A stretch of DNA of 64,000 nucleotides, from positions 72,729,974 to 72,793,973 of the forward strand of contig OZ010796.1 in the NCBI GenBank assembly GCA_963932465.1, read 5' to 3'. Below are positions 1 to 11,417 of this stretch, piece after piece. The notes beneath the pieces were generated by a model. That model was not told where the DNA came from, did not search any database, and saw only the letters and a program-made list of their open reading frames with translations. The stretch comes from Maratus speciosus (taxonomy: Eukaryota; Arthropoda; Arachnida; Araneae; Salticidae). Numbering within the stretch: position 1 is the first letter of the stretch; every line of letters begins with the position of its first letter. The position numbers were made by a program, and so were the translations under genes.

Positions 1-802
1 CTCCGGATCACCACAGACCATGGGCGACAATTTGAATCTCAGCTGTTTGAAAGTTTGTCTAAAATCATTGGCACCCACCATATATATACTACTCCATACC
101 ATCCAGCATCGAATGGACTTGTTGAACGATTTCACAGAAGTCTTAAGGCTGCCATTCGCTGCTATGCCACAGAATGCTGGGTTGAGATACTACCCACTAT
201 TCTCCTGGGTCTCCGCTCATCCATCAAAGAAGACCTGCAAGCTAGTGTTGCTGAACTCGTCTATGGTGAAACTTCACTTACCTGGTGAATTTTTTTCTGC
301 ATCCAAGGACTATATAGATCCAGCTACATTTGTTGGTCGCTTGAAAGACCACATATCCACAATCCGTCCTATTCCAACCAGCCTGCACACTGGTCGTTCC
401 ATTTTTGTGCATAATGCACTTTCTTTGTGTAGTCAAGTCTTTTTACGACAGGATGCTACTGGTAGAAGTCTTCAACCATTTTACACTGGACCATTTTGGG
501 TGTTATCCCGCAGTGATAAAACCTTCACCATCCAGCTACACAACAAAACTTCAACTGTGAACATTGATCGGTTGAAGCCAGCATTTATCAATGTAGTTCC
601 TGATGCTGTGCCTGCAGAACAGACTGTGTTTTTCCCTTCAGCAACGCCTGACCTACCACAGGCTCCATCTGGCCTGACAACCAGCCAACCGCTGTCTTCT
701 GACCTGTCTACCACTCAACAGCCATATGTTACCAAATCTGGTCACCGATTTAAATTCAATCCCCATTATCTTGACGCCACTTCGTCACTGGGAAGGGGGT
801 GA
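1..802 (+). pseudogene. Ty3/gypsy pol 3' end (integrase), frameshifted
   Basis: C-terminal part of the integrase of a Ty3/gypsy-type LTR retrotransposon, cut by the window edge. From base 1 one frame reads the end of the integrase core: 'TTDHGRQFES' carries the second catalytic Asp, and 'PYHPASNGLVERFHRSLK' carries the catalytic Glu region. That frame stops at about 286-288. Another frame continues with the usual downstream segment: 'LPGEFF', then a chromodomain-like or tail region with 'GPFWVLSRSDKTFTIQL' and 'IDRLKP'. A single-base indel near 270-280 therefore breaks the gene. The second frame ends with the TGA at 800-802, immediately before the LTR. Family assignment rests on these motifs and on the order integrase-then-LTR. 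The copy looks dead. Confidence 0.85.
788..802 (+). other. Polypurine tract before the Ty3/gypsy 3' LTR
   Basis: The purine-rich stretch 'GGGAAGGGGGTGA' directly precedes the LTR and also contains the end and stop codon of the pol frame. This is the expected place of the plus-strand primer of reverse transcription. Confidence 0.6.
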
Positions 803-1023
803 TGTGGCAACATGCAACAGCCGTTTTTGGCTGAATCTCTGAACTGAACTGATTTCATCACAAGAACTTTTCTCTTTGTAATTTGGCAACAGTCCCGGCT
901 ATTATTGTGGCTTTTCGGTGCAAGTAGTTTGCACGTATTTTTCCAAGATGTTAATAAATATTGTTAGTCGTTATTAACCTTCTGATTTGATAATTTAAAG
1001 TAAGTAAGTTACATTCTACCACA
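803..1023 (+). repeat. Ty3/gypsy 3' LTR (221 bp)
   Basis: Starts TGTGGCAACATG and ends TTCTACCACA, so it has the TG...CA ends with a short inverted TGTGG/CCACA. It sits immediately after the polypurine tract. An AATAAA-type polyadenylation signal lies near 953-958. No second LTR is in the window, because the 5' part of the element lies outside it, so the boundary rests on the terminal motifs only. Confidence 0.7.
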
Positions 1024-1701
1024 AATGTACAGTGGGCTCAAGGGGCGCAAAAAATAGGGTTTTTGGGAGAAAAAAATTCATAACTTTGTCAATTCTCCAG
1101 ATATCAAATCCAATTAATTTTATTATAAATCTCCTTAATATTATCTACAACTTTTATTTTCACAAGTTTTTGATAGGACCAATTCGAACCCTCCCCCCCC
1201 CCCCCCCAAAAAAAAACAAAAACAAAAAGGGGGTTTGAAGAAGAAAAAAATTTATAGCTCCGTCAATTCACAAGGTATAAAATATCTTATTAAGGGTGTA
1301 TTCAAATCTAAACTGCTTATTTTCTTACTCATTTTTAAATTCATTTTTGCTCTCAGACGCATCCAATTGGTAGATTCTCTTATTTAGAAAGTATATAATG
1401 TATCGTAATGATCGATTTTTTTTACAGAGGCGGAATATATTTCAAAAAATGATGTCAAAGTGGCATTTTTAACAGAATTTCCCGAAGCGATTGTGTTAGA
1501 AATGAAAAATATTGTCCTACTGAGAAAATAATTGTTTATAAATCAAGTTTTAATTAATTGAACGAAAAATAAAAACACAGGTCGCTTATAAATCTCTTCA
1601 AAAATCACGTAAGCAAGTTTCATATTTTTTCTATTAAAAATGAATCTGAAAATATGCCAGAAAATTTCGAGTTGTTGAGCATGGAAAAGTATTTTTTTTA
1701 A
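1024..1701. other. Unassigned AT-rich stretch with homopolymer
   Basis: No exon or element ends recognised. It holds a C run near 1193-1207 followed by an A-rich run, and two similar sentences ('ttcataactttgtcaattc' near 1077 and 'tttatagctccgtcaattc' near 1250), which suggests a decayed local duplication. Confidence 0.4.
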
Positions 1702-2917
1702 TACTGTAAAACTCCGATAATTCGGATTAATTGGGACCAGGCCCGATCCAGATTATCTGGAGAATGAGATAAAATAAAACATACTTACAGAAAATCACCT
1801 TTATGTTAAACATACTGAATATTTACATACAATAAAAAATGTTTAGTTTGTAATTATAAAGTTTGTAATCTTCTGCTGTGCCAGTTTTGTATACCTTTTG
1901 TGGGCCTCATGGTCATGCATCTGCTTGAGCATAAGTAGTTCGTTGGGTGTAGCCTCCACCTGACGTTCAAAAGAAACCATTAATTGTCTAAATGAGACGT
2001 TGCTTCATTATGGCTAATAACTTTTGGTTGATGATTATTGATAATGGTGTTTTCGTTGGTATCATCTTCATTTTCATTTTCTTCAGTTGTGCACAAAGCA
2101 ATTATTTCATCATCTATAAGTGAGGCGAATTTTCTGCTTCTAACCAATTGCTAATATTGCTGATATTAACATCTGAGCAACCATCATTTTTATTTTATTT
2201 ATTTTATTTTTTATTTAACATGCTCACAAAATCTTCAGATGTAATTTCTCTTTCATTCTCGCTTATTCCTCCTTCTGTTTCAAGCTTATTATTCGAGAAA
2301 TCACAATTTGCAGGCCATAAATTCTTCCACGACTTTCGGAGAGTACTGTCATCACCCTGATCCCAAGATTCAGTAATCATATAGATTACTTTCTTGATAT
2401 TGATTGATTTGAGAATCTCTACCACTCCATGTTTGCCATTATCTTCTAAAAGTTCATTCAGCCTTTGTCGTTTATAAACTTTCTTAATGTTCTGAAGAAC
2501 CCTTGATCCATTGGCTGTACCAGCGCTGTCACAAACTTTACCATTATGTTTCCTTTTGTCAGTTGACTTTCTTCCGGGTGTGTCGGAGCATTATCAATTA
2601 GGAGGACAGCTTTGATGGGTAAGTTGCACGATTTTAAATGTTTTGTAACACCCAGAACCATAAAATTGCCAAACTTAAAATGATACATTGTTGTTTCTTT
2701 GAAGGATAACATCAAAGAGTTTAAATAAGAATGCTTAAGGTATTCTTCTAAAGATTTCAGAAAAGACTTTTTTATTCAGAATAAGTGGATGAAATAAATT
2801 AATGTTATGGAAATTTGCCGATTGCGTCTCAAACTTGAAAAAAGAAATTGACCAGACAGATCTGGATTATCTGGAGATCCGAATTAACGGGGTCCGAATT
2901 AGCGGGGTTCCACTGTA
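1702..2917 (-). mobile_element. Tigger/pogo-like DNA transposon, decayed (1.2 kb)
   Basis: Degenerate terminal inverted repeats: left CTGTAAAACTCCGATAATTC from 1704, and the right end in reverse complement CAGTGGAACCCCGCTAATTC ending at 2915. Each end is flanked by TA, the target-site duplication of Tc1/mariner-type transposons. The minus strand carries a broken transposase: 2715-2458 reads 'AVLLIDNAPTHPEESQL' and 'ALVQPMDQGFFRTLRKF', and 2425-2204 reads 'TLRKSWKNLWP'. These match the DDE core and downstream part of the Tigger/pogo family, with the conserved 'DNAPxHP' and 'QPMDQG' motifs. The N-terminal DNA-binding part is missing and stops separate the pieces. Confidence 0.8.
2204..2715 (-). 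pseudogene. Tigger/pogo transposase remnant
   Basis: Two open stretches (2715-2458 and 2425-2204) separated by a stop. The first has the family motif 'LLIDNAPTHP', whose Asp is the second catalytic residue, followed by 'QPMDQG'. The second has the C-terminal 'ESWDQGDDSTLRKSWKNLWP'. Further decayed similarity continues towards 1880 with more stops. Intact Tigger transposases are around 500 residues, so at most a third remains. Non-functional. Confidence 0.75.
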
Positions 2918-3259
2918 CCACCTTAACATGATTCTGATAAAACCAGCTATTATATAAAAATGAAATAAAAACTCGTCAAAAACGACCAGATAAAATTGTT
3001 AAAGTGAGTTTATCTCTAATCATGATTTAGTTTTTGTTGATGAAATTAGTATACTTAACTTCGAAATCTACCTCTGCCTGTAGGTCGGGCTGGCAGGCAT
3101 TTTTTCACTCCTGTTGGGTTATTGTATTAATCGTGTTCAAGTCTGTCTTAATAATTAATATATATGTACCTTTAATAATTATATAAAGCTTTGTTTTAAG
3201 ACTTGAGAGCAGAATCCTTTTATATGGATTTTTGAAACATTTTATTAAGCTTTGTTGCT

Positions 3260-3858
3260 TATAGCATGTCTCTTACACTAATTGCTCATGTATCATGTAT
3301 ACTGACATTATTTGCTGTTCATGGAAGTAGCTTTACTGCATTTAACAAATCAGTTGTTCAGTTAGAAAATATTAGTAGCTCATTTGAAATTTTTTCTTCA
3401 TCTATCTCGTTCTGCTGGTCATTATCATCACTTCCATTAGACATATTCATCTTTAAGTCACAAATCTCACTGCCAGTCGTCTGATGACTTACAGGAGTAT
3501 CGTCATCAACATTTAGGCAATCTTCCACTGCCTCTGGATCCTGCAATTGAACTTCTGAACATGAAAGTCGTTTAGCTTAGTCCCGCAAATCTGTAATAAT
3601 TTCCTTCTATTTGGGCATAAATTTTAGTCTTCAACTTCAGGCTCATTCACATCATAAAAAAATATCGTAGATGACCACAAATTGTATCACTTGTGGATGA
3701 GTGTATATCTATTGGCTGTATCCCATGCTTGATGTAAAATGCATCTTTAGTTTTTATGTTTTTGAAACTAAAAAAATTATGTTTTGTTTATCACTTTGGT
3801 TCCTGGGTTTTGGAGCATTCTGGATACAGGGATTTTGGATAATGGGTCCCACACTGTA
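3260..3858 (-). mobile_element. Second Tigger-like remnant, right end only
   Basis: The sequence ending at 3856 reads, in reverse complement, CAGTGTGGGACCCATTATCC and is followed by TA. This is a Tigger/pogo-style terminus of a different family from the one at 1702. Inside, the minus strand at 3546-3358 has an acidic open stretch ('DCLNVDDDTPVSHQTTG') of the kind seen near the C-terminus of Tigger transposases. The left end was not found, so the start given is approximate. Confidence 0.4.
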
Positions 3859-4532
3859 GTCGATGAAAAAACTACATATTAAATTTATTCTATGAGCTTA
3901 AATGCCATCTGTAGTTTCAATTATTTACATCCTAAAGTGAATAATGAATTTTAGAGAGTGGTGGATTATACAATGACAAATTTCAGTGAGTCAACTGTAA
4001 TACTGTTTTAGTAAATGATTATATTTTTTTAGAATCAAATGAATGAAAAATAACAATTTAATTATGCTATTAACTTTATATTTCTATTTAGTCAGCTTAA
4101 TTTTTGCATGTAAGGAATAATTTTGAGTCTGAAAATTGATTGCTTAGATGAAATAATTCCATATATTAAAATTCAATTCATTGGAGATATTAAGAGAAAT
4201 ATTCTACATGTAAAAAAAATTATAAAAGGTGGAATTACTTATTTTTTCAGTTTTATGAGCATTTCTGATACTGAAAACTTTTATTAAATTGCCAATAACT
4301 TCGTGGATGCCTTTGGGAAAACACTTTTGAGTTATTCTGCACAATTTGTTGTTTCTTTCTAAACTAATGTAAAAACTTAACCTATTTTTGACATTGAATT
4401 CAAAAATTTCTAAAATAAGAGTATTTAAAAAATGAACTTAAATGTTATTAAAACTTGGCATACTGACAAGTACATTATTTTTATTATTACTCAGTTATAT
4501 TTTTTGGTCATGTTTCTTTTTTTTCTGTTTAG
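3859..4532. other. Intronic sequence upstream of the first exon
   Basis: AT-rich, no recognised element or exon. The last 40 bases are a T-rich tract leading to the acceptor at 4531-4532. Confidence 0.5.
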
Positions 4533-4681
4533 GGGACCTAAACCAGCTACATTTAAAAATCCCAACTCTGCAGTAACTGAAGTTACAGGATTTGCACCTG
4601 GATATTATCAGTTTATGCTAACTGTGTATGATGAAAAAGATGCTCATTCATCTGCTACAGTTAACGTTTCAGTCATTCAAA
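4533..4681 (+). CDS. KIAA0319L: KIAA0319L-like, exon a (end of a PKD domain)
   Basis: First recognised exon of a KIAA0319/KIAA0319L family gene. The acceptor is a T-rich tract ending TTTAG (4528-4532) and the donor is A|GTATGA at 4682. The exon begins with the third base of a split codon and ends with one base of the next. The translation is the second half of a PKD (Ig-like beta-sandwich) domain, with the hallmark 'GYYQFMLTVYDEKDAHSS' strand, then 'VNVSVIQ'. In the known proteins several PKD domains form the ectodomain. Earlier exons (signal peptide, MANSC-type region, preceding PKD domains) are not in this window. Whether this corresponds to vertebrate KIAA0319 or KIAA0319L cannot be decided; invertebrates probably have one gene. 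Confidence 0.88.
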
Positions 4682-4859
4682 GTATGAAATATTTTTCTAA
4701 ACATTTTCTCCTTATTCCAGGAATGACAAACTTATGACATGCATGCCCAATGTGGTGCATGTAACAATTTCTCTGCCACACAAAAATTTTAAATATGAAT
4801 CATTATATAGATAAAATTGTTTTATATTTTGGTTGTAATAAATAGAGTTGACTCTAGAA

Positions 4860-5730
4860 AAAAGGGTCGCTGGGCAGGAATTTTTAAAAGAGGGCACACT
4901 ATTCCCAAAAAAGGGCACTCTTTTACATTTTTTTGGGAAAAAAAATTGAACTGTTTTGTTTAGAGTTCCCTTTTATCAGTAGAATTTTGTGATATTTCTC
5001 GCGACCAATTAAATTTCGAGATTGGCTTACGAATTTCACGATTTTTCTCCTGGTGGCCGATCGATGAATTTCACAATTTTTCCAACCATCGACAGGTGAA
5101 TTTTGCAATTTTTCATACGATTGACTTGATAAATTTCGAGATTTTGCCAACGATTGACTGATGAATTTTGTGATTATTTTTCCACGACCTATTAAAGAAT
5201 TTTGCGATATTTTCCTTATAACAACTGGCAGATTTTGCAGCTTTTTCTTGTGCCTGATCGGTGAAAATCGCATATTTTCTCTGCGATTCATCGATGAATT
5301 TGGAGATTTTTCTGGATATCGAGTGATAAATTTTGTGTTCTTTCTGAAACCTATTAACAAATTTTGTGATATTTTCCTTACAAAGACTGGTGAATTGTGT
5401 GGTTTTTTTCTTGTGACCGATTGACGAAAATTGTGTATTTTTTCCCTTGATTGATCGATGAATTTCGCATTTTTTTCCGCAACTGCCTGGAGAATTTTGC
5501 AATTTTTCCTATCATTGACTGATGGATTTCACGATATTTTCCTTCTAATGACTGGTGACTTTGTTGATTTTTCTTGCAGCCAATTTGGGGTTTTTTCCCC
5601 CAAGCAATCAACAAATTTCACATTTTTTCCACAACAGGCTGAAGAAATTCCCAATTTTATCCCGCGACCGATCAACAAGTTTCATGATTTTTTCCTTCTA
5701 CCAATTTGCAAATTTGCCCTGGGCCAGACA
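4860..5730. repeat. Array of degenerate 32-36 bp units
   Basis: About 20 loosely repeated units of the type 'GAATTTTGCGATTTTTCC' plus a 'GACCGATTGA' spacer, with unit starts near 5031, 5066, 5098, 5131, 5163 and 5200. Because the units rarely contain stops, both strands show long lysine-, asparagine- or phenylalanine-rich reading frames; these are artefacts. The unit is the reverse complement of the units at 8800-9280 and 29880-30620. Element ends were not established; 'GGTCGCTGGGCAGG' near 4866 and 'GCCCTGGGCC' near 5717 could be degenerate inverted ends. Confidence 0.75.
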
Positions 5731-5854
5731 CGATGTAACTGTTGCTCTATGCTGGACATTTTATACTTCTGTACTGATGCCAATCTAGCATCAGTTCATG
5801 CGGCATATTTATACTTATCCTCATCTTAGTCACATGCATTGAAAATTGTTCACA

Positions 5855-5998
5855 TTTTATTGGCTTAGTTTGATCCTTTTAAATTTTATATTGGGCTGAA
5901 TTTTTTCATTGGCTTAGTTTGATCCTTTTAAATTTTATATTGGGCTAAATTTTTTCATTGGCTCACCCCGACCCTTTTATTTTTTTTCATTGGCCCAT
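5855..5998. repeat. 49-bp tandem repeat, about three copies
   Basis: Unit beginning 'ATTGGCTTAGTTTGATCC' at 5859 recurs at 5908 and, in decayed form ('ATTGGCTCACCCCGACCC'), at 5957, so the period is 49 bp. The first two copies are nearly identical. Intronic. Confidence 0.85.
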
Positions 5999-6191
5999 TA
6001 AAAAAATTGTCTTTAGTCATTCAGGCCGTTGTAAATTTTCCCTTCATTTTGCCGGGCCAGGTATTGACCTCAGGCCAAGCCTGGGCCTCTAATGCTCACA
6101 TAAAAAGGTTTGTTATTCCTGCCTTTTGCTATATATCTTTCATTCCTTCATTACTTTTGTTTTTGACTCTATATTTGTTTAACTTTTTCAG

Positions 6192-6343
6192 CTGAAAATA
6201 TGCCACCTCGAGCTAATGCTGGTGGTGACAAAACAATATTTTTACCTTGTGATGTCATTCTAATGAATGGTAGTTTATCATCGGATGATATTGCTATAGT
6301 AAAATATGAATGGAATAGAGACCCCGCTTCTTTAGCAGCTGGT
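6192..6343 (+). CDS. KIAA0319L: KIAA0319L-like, exon b (start of a PKD domain)
   Basis: The acceptor is TTTTTCAG (ending 6191) and the donor is GGT|GTAAGT at 6344. Joined to exon a the frame stays open: 'VIQ', then 'TENMPPRANAGGDKTIFLPC'. The 'PPxAxAG' start and the following 'LMNGSLSSDDIAIVKYEWNR' are the classic first half of a PKD domain in this family (Asp-Gly-Ser-x-Ser-x-Asp-Asp and Tyr-x-Trp). The exon ends on a codon boundary inside the domain. The remainder of the domain lies 21.6 kb downstream at 27976. Confidence 0.93.
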
Positions 6344-6599
6344 GTAAGTATATGTTGAAATCTTTAACAATACAAATGTTGTGATTTTTTACTATAAATG
6401 CTTTTACCCTCTGAGTGTCTGAGGGCTTTCTGGTATTTTTAATTAAATGCTCATGAAACTCAGAATAATTTAATATTTTTTTTTGCAGTTTGGTGCTTAC
6501 ATGCTTTTCATGTACCTTTATCTTATAAATATCTTGAAACTTAATTTTATTTAAAATATTTTAGTCTACAGTTAAAGTTGTTTTTGACACATGGAATAT

Positions 6600-6850
6600 T
6601 ATGGGACAGCCACTTACTAAGGAACATCCCCAACTGTCAGCTCTGGATTTTGACAAGAGTGGTATCTCTTGAAAGCTCTTGTCACAACAATCAAGAATTG
6701 TATAGGAACTATACTCCTGAATCCAATAGTTCACAAAATATGGGGCCTTTTCTGTTTTGGAAAAAGAAAAACAAATAAGGGAAAAACAGCATGAGATTTC
6801 TTGAAAAGCTATCGAAGGCAGAAATTTTGTCTTATAATTAATCATAATAG
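6600..6850 (+). repeat. Dispersed repeat, arm 1 of an inverted pair
   Basis: This segment ('GGAACATCCCCAACTGTCAG' near 6620, 'CCTGAATCCAATAGTT' near 6717, 'AATTTTGTCTTATAAT' near 6823) is clearly homologous, in the opposite orientation, to 22110-22345. No coding motif was recognised. It may be one family of old transposons with two copies, or two arms of one large broken element. Confidence 0.65.
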
Positions 6851-7367
6851 TGGTTTCCACAATAGTGTTTCATGATAAAATAGTAATGAGAAAGCTGTCC
6901 TTGTACTGGACAAATGGAGTGGCCAAGCAGATGAAAATTTTTGCATCTAAAACTTGGGTTCTGCTAAGCAGCCAGTCTTCCTTCCAGCTGGATTGGCAAA
7001 ATATCTTCAGCCACTGCATCTTTACTTCTTCCAAGACTACAAGTTAAAGTCCTGCGCACGTCGGGTTCTACCTGACTCAAACCCGAAAACTCCATTTGAA
7101 GTCAACCTGAACCTACCAAAAAAATTCCTCGACCCGAACCTGTAACACTTCCACCTGAAATGAAAGGAAAGTAAATCATGGTTTATTCTAATTATAAAAA
7201 GTAATCTACAGTTATATCTCTAACACCAATTTTATGTTTTATGTAGAAAGATGGACAAATCTATATTCTTTAATATTCAAATATATGCAGGTATGAAGGT
7301 GGACCTTGATGGCACATGATAACAAGCTGACCTCGGCCTGGCTAACATGATACACCTAAGTGATGTA

Positions 7368-9328
7368 CCGTAAAATACCATTAATCCGCCCCCCCCCCCC
7401 CAAACACAATGGAAAATCGTAAAAAAATCAGAGGGGGCGCTTACACGGTATTAAAATTGTAGTAATGATATCTATGGGGGGGATTGGGGGATGGTAATGG
7501 CCGATCGTCGCAAAATACGCATTATTTTAATAAAGTGAGAAAAGAAAAACATTTTGAAAAAAAAAATTATATACAAAATTGAAAAACAGTATAACTTCGC
7601 GATTAATGGCAATTTCAAATTATAGAAAATTCTGGATTTCAAAAGCTTTGAAACTGGAATGCATTTAGATAAATAATAACACTAATATTTGTCATAAGAT
7701 AAATAACAACACTAATATTTGTCATTAATATGGTAACAGAAAAATAAAAGGAACTTAATAATTTAAAATAATTAAAAAACACTAAGAAATTGCGTTTGAA
7801 AATGGCCTAAAATTCTTTCTAAAAGTAGTAACATTTTATGCAGTGTCGCCATCTGTTGTGAATTAGGGACATTATATAACCGTATTTTTTTTTAAATCAT
7901 CATTTCTTATCTATAAAGGCTAAATAAATAATACAAATCACAATAATAACATGAATAATATTGCAAATGAAACAATGAATGAAGTAACTATTATGTATAT
8001 CACCTTCAAATATCAAATTAAATCACCAATTCAGTACTTATTAATAATAATAATAAAATAAATAATACCTATAAATCCGATTTCACGTCATTTTGGCGCC
8101 ATCTAGTATAACTTAGAAGAAAGAAAACCAACACGATATAAAATTCCGAAAGTTACTAAAAAAAAAAAAAGGCTGTATATTGTTATTATCACTATTATTT
8201 TATATATTTAGTAATAATAATAGACAAGGCTAATGGTATTATGAAAAATATTAATTATACGTATAAATATGAAGTTACGTAGCTGTTAGAATGGAAGTAT
8301 CGATTGGTAGTTCGATGACGTGCAGACCTGCCAACTGCTACGAAAAAATCGTAGTTGCTACGATTTGTACCTATAAAATACGATGCTACGAAAATCGGTC
8401 TTAAACTACGATTTTTTGCAAAAAACACAAACACATTTTTTTATTTCTAGTTGCGATTTTTATCCCGCACAGCATATTTTTCAGGAGTGATTCTGTTGCG
8501 AAATTCCCAAAATTTCAAAGTATTCATTTCCGAAAGTTTTAAAAAAGTGGCCATTAGTCCGAAAATTCGGACATTAAAAAATGCTCATGGAAAAAACAAT
8601 CTGGGCTGTAAAACAAACTTCTAAACATAAAACATTCTCTTTATGTATATTAACCACGAGTGAATCATGTTTCTGTAAATATTTATACTAGAATTTGCTT
8701 CCTTAGAAACAAGGTGCCATTTTAAGAATTTCTGGAAAGGTGTGTGTGGGGGAGGGTGGCTGGGCAAGGTTTGAAATAGTGTGCAAAATCGCACGATTTG
8801 CGACAAACTACCGCAAATTTCGAACAAATGACCGCATAAAAAAATCAATTTTGTCAGCTGGTCACAGAAGAAAATAAATTTTGTCAAAGGATCGTGGTAA
8901 GAACGCAGTGTTGATTTCAGGGGGTAGCCCTGGGAGGGGTGTCCCCCCAGAAGATTTGAGATTTTGTGTTTTCAATGGTGTGAATTTTCTCAGAATATCG
9001 CAGAAAGAAAACACTAATTTCGTCAAAAGATCAGTAAAAAACGCAAATTTTCACCGAAAGATTGCCGAAAGAAAACACTTATTTCGTCAAAAGGATCGCG
9101 AAAAAAAAAACGCAAAATTCGACAAAGGATCGTGGTAAAAAATGAGAATTTCGTCAAAAGTTCATGGTAAAAAGTGCGGATTTCAACAAAGAATTGTTAT
9201 AGAGAAATGTGAATTATGAATGCCGAAAAATTGTGAAAATCCTGAAATGATCGCAGGAGAAAAATCCCGAATTTTGTCAAAATTTACTGCACTGGGCTAA
9301 ATAATTGGAACCAGGCTCCTTTTACAAA

Positions 9329-9359
<31 letters not shown>

Positions 9360-9915
9360 CGCTGCGAAACGAAAAGAAACTCTAAAAATCGTATAAAGAT
9401 TTTCAAAGGAAAAAATTTACTATATTGAGTTGAAAGACTGAAACCTTATTCCTTTTACGAATATCAAAAGATGGCTGTGTAACATGAAAAACCAATCAAC
9501 CAACTTCCAGATTAATTAAAATTTTGTGTGCTACGATTTCTCATTTTCAAAGGTTGGCAGGTCTGGACGTGAATCGATTCTTAATCGGATCGTAAGTCAA
9601 ATACTGAACTGTGTTTACGGCTTCCTCTGAGGATTACGACGATATGAAAACAAAAGGTAAGTGCAAATGCCTAAAGGAGATTTGAATAAACTGTAAGAAA
9701 TAAATGAAATCAAAGGTAAGTAGAATAATAGAGTTAGTTGAAAAGATAAAGTAAGCAAATGATTGAAATTGATCTTGACATGCGCACCGAATTTTTTTTT
9801 TTTTTGTGGGGGGGGGGGGGGGGTGCTTTCTCGGGATTTCTTGAATTTTCCAATTTGTTTACAAAGTGGGAGGGGGGCACTTTATCAGGAAGGGCGGATT
9901 AACGGGATTTTACGG
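7368..9915. mobile_element. Tigger/mariner-like non-autonomous element, nested
   Basis: Terminal inverted repeats CCGTAAAATACCATTAATCC (left) and, in reverse complement, CCGTAAAATCCCGTTAATCC (right) agree at 18 of 20 positions and are each flanked by TA (7366-7367, 9916-9917). The ends also carry G/C homopolymers (C run near 7388, G runs near 9815 and 9870). No transposase frame. It interrupts the hAT-like element and is itself interrupted at 8323-9565. Confidence 0.8.
8323..9565. mobile_element. TIR element with internal tandem repeats, 6-bp TSD (copy 1)
   Basis: Ends CAGACCTGCCAACT and, in reverse complement, CAGACCTGCCAACC are flanked by an exact 6-bp direct repeat GACGTG (8317-8322 and 9566-9571). 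The interior holds degenerate units of about 33 bp, 'AATTTCGTCAAAAGATCGCG', from about 8800 to 9280. After these come two units ('ACTGCACTGGGCTAAATAAT', 'TCCTTTTACAAATGT') that recur in the array at 11690-12640. No transposase. Same organisation as 29746-31035. The superfamily is not recognised; a 6-bp duplication does not fit hAT, mariner or piggyBac. Confidence 0.75.
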
Positions 9916-11185
9916 TATATCTCTCTTTGCATACGAAAGTAAAAACTTAGCATTTTATCAGTGAGAACCACACATGTAATTAAAATCTAGAGTCAGTTGT
10001 GACCTGACTTTTAAGCAGAGTAATTCTGTATTATTTCTATTGCACAGTTGGGGGGGGGGGGGGAAGTAAACACTCCCTACTAACTCTGCAACTAATTATA
10101 ATAGAAAAAAATTACAGGTATCAAATGATTGGAAATAAAGTCTACTTTTAAATGGTGTACATAAAATTTGCATAGGGGCCCATCTACAAATCAAAACTAG
10201 ATCAAACTTTGTTTTTTTTTCAATGGCAACACCCAATTCTGACAGTATATTTTAATCTTCAGTTCAAACTATACCTGGAAATGAAATTTCAAGTCATTTG
10301 GATTATATGTTTTTGAATTAGAAACATTCAGAATTTAGAGCTTCTAGTGTTAAATTACATTTTCATATAATTATATCATAATATTTTATTAATAATTATT
10401 GGTAGTATTATTAATTTTAATATAATATTTTTATACATCCCATTCATGCTAGAAAATTCTTGCAGGTCATATTTAAGTTTTTTGCAAGTCGAGTTGTTGC
10501 GATTTTCACAAAAAGTTTGGGCAGAATTATTTTTCAGATGACATTAAATACACAATTGAATATGAATGAGTATATATTCAGTTTACTGCACGAGAAGTAA
10601 AATGTATATAAGAAATGCAATAGATTATTCTTTCTTTATGGCATAGGTAATAACCTTTTTTTCTTCTCTCGGAATATTAAAAATACTACCAACATTTCGT
10701 TTTTAATACCAACAAAAACACGTGTATCGTATTTGTGATTTTTTATGCATACACACATGTTATGTGTGTGTAGATTGGGAGTTGTCTACTATTCAGAGGT
10801 AGAATCGTATAAATATATAAATGTTAGAATGTGAAAAGTGTTCGCTAAATAGAGATATCCACTTTTCGGGAGGGTCTATTATGGAGGTCTTATTGTATAT
10901 AGATTTTTAACCTGAAAAAATACTTTGGACATTCTTTTCAAAAATCGGGTCAACCTGAATCCAACCCACAAGAGTGAAAACCCAACCCGAACCCGAAACA
11001 ATGAAAAGTCAACCTGACCCGCAGCAAAAAAGTAGAAGTCAACTCGACCTGAACCCGAACCGCGATGAAATAATGTAGCACCAACCTGACCTGAGCCGTG
11101 GGTCGGTGTGATGTTTGTACATGCCCTCTCACCTCTAGAAGTGCCCTCTTTTGTCGAAAGAGGCAAAACAGATCAGAGCCTGAAA

Positions 11186-11214
11186 TAGCTTCACCTAGGA
11201 AGGTGAGCTAAAAA
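11186..11214. repeat. Imperfect palindrome of element ends
   Basis: 'TAGCTTCACC' faces 'GGTGAGCTA' around CTAGGAA, an almost head-to-head pair of the 'TAGCTCAC' type end also seen at 19440. It could be a collapsed miniature element. Confidence 0.4.
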
Positions 11215-11218
11215 AGGC

Positions 11219-11417
11219 TGTGAACGGCCATGGACACTCCCGGTTGTAAAGAAACAAACGAAACCCATATAAGGAATGGGATAATTATAAGTGTTATTTT
11301 ATGTGCTAGTGTATGTCAACCGTGATGTCCTCCGTGTTGTAATAAACATCTCATGTTGAAGAAATTGGCCATTCATTGAGAGAAAAGCCCACACGTGACC
11401 ATCCGGTCGTTCTTACA
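11219..11417 (+). repeat. Possible solo LTR
   Basis: Begins TGTGAACGGCC and ends GTTCTTACA, about 199 bp, with an AATAAA signal near 11341 after a GT-rich stretch. These are LTR-like features, but there is no target duplication (flanks AAGGC and GTCAG) and no second copy in the window. Confidence 0.3.

Noticed and set aside
1..4532. Upstream exon of the KIAA0319L-like gene
   Set aside because: No PKD-like 'PPVAxAG', 'DGSxSxDD' or 'YxW' coding pattern with a compatible donor was seen.
4923..5829. Long overlapping open frames on both strands
   Set aside because: They arise from a stop-poor ~33-bp repeat unit. The peptides are degenerate repeats in several frames with no start, domain or splice support.
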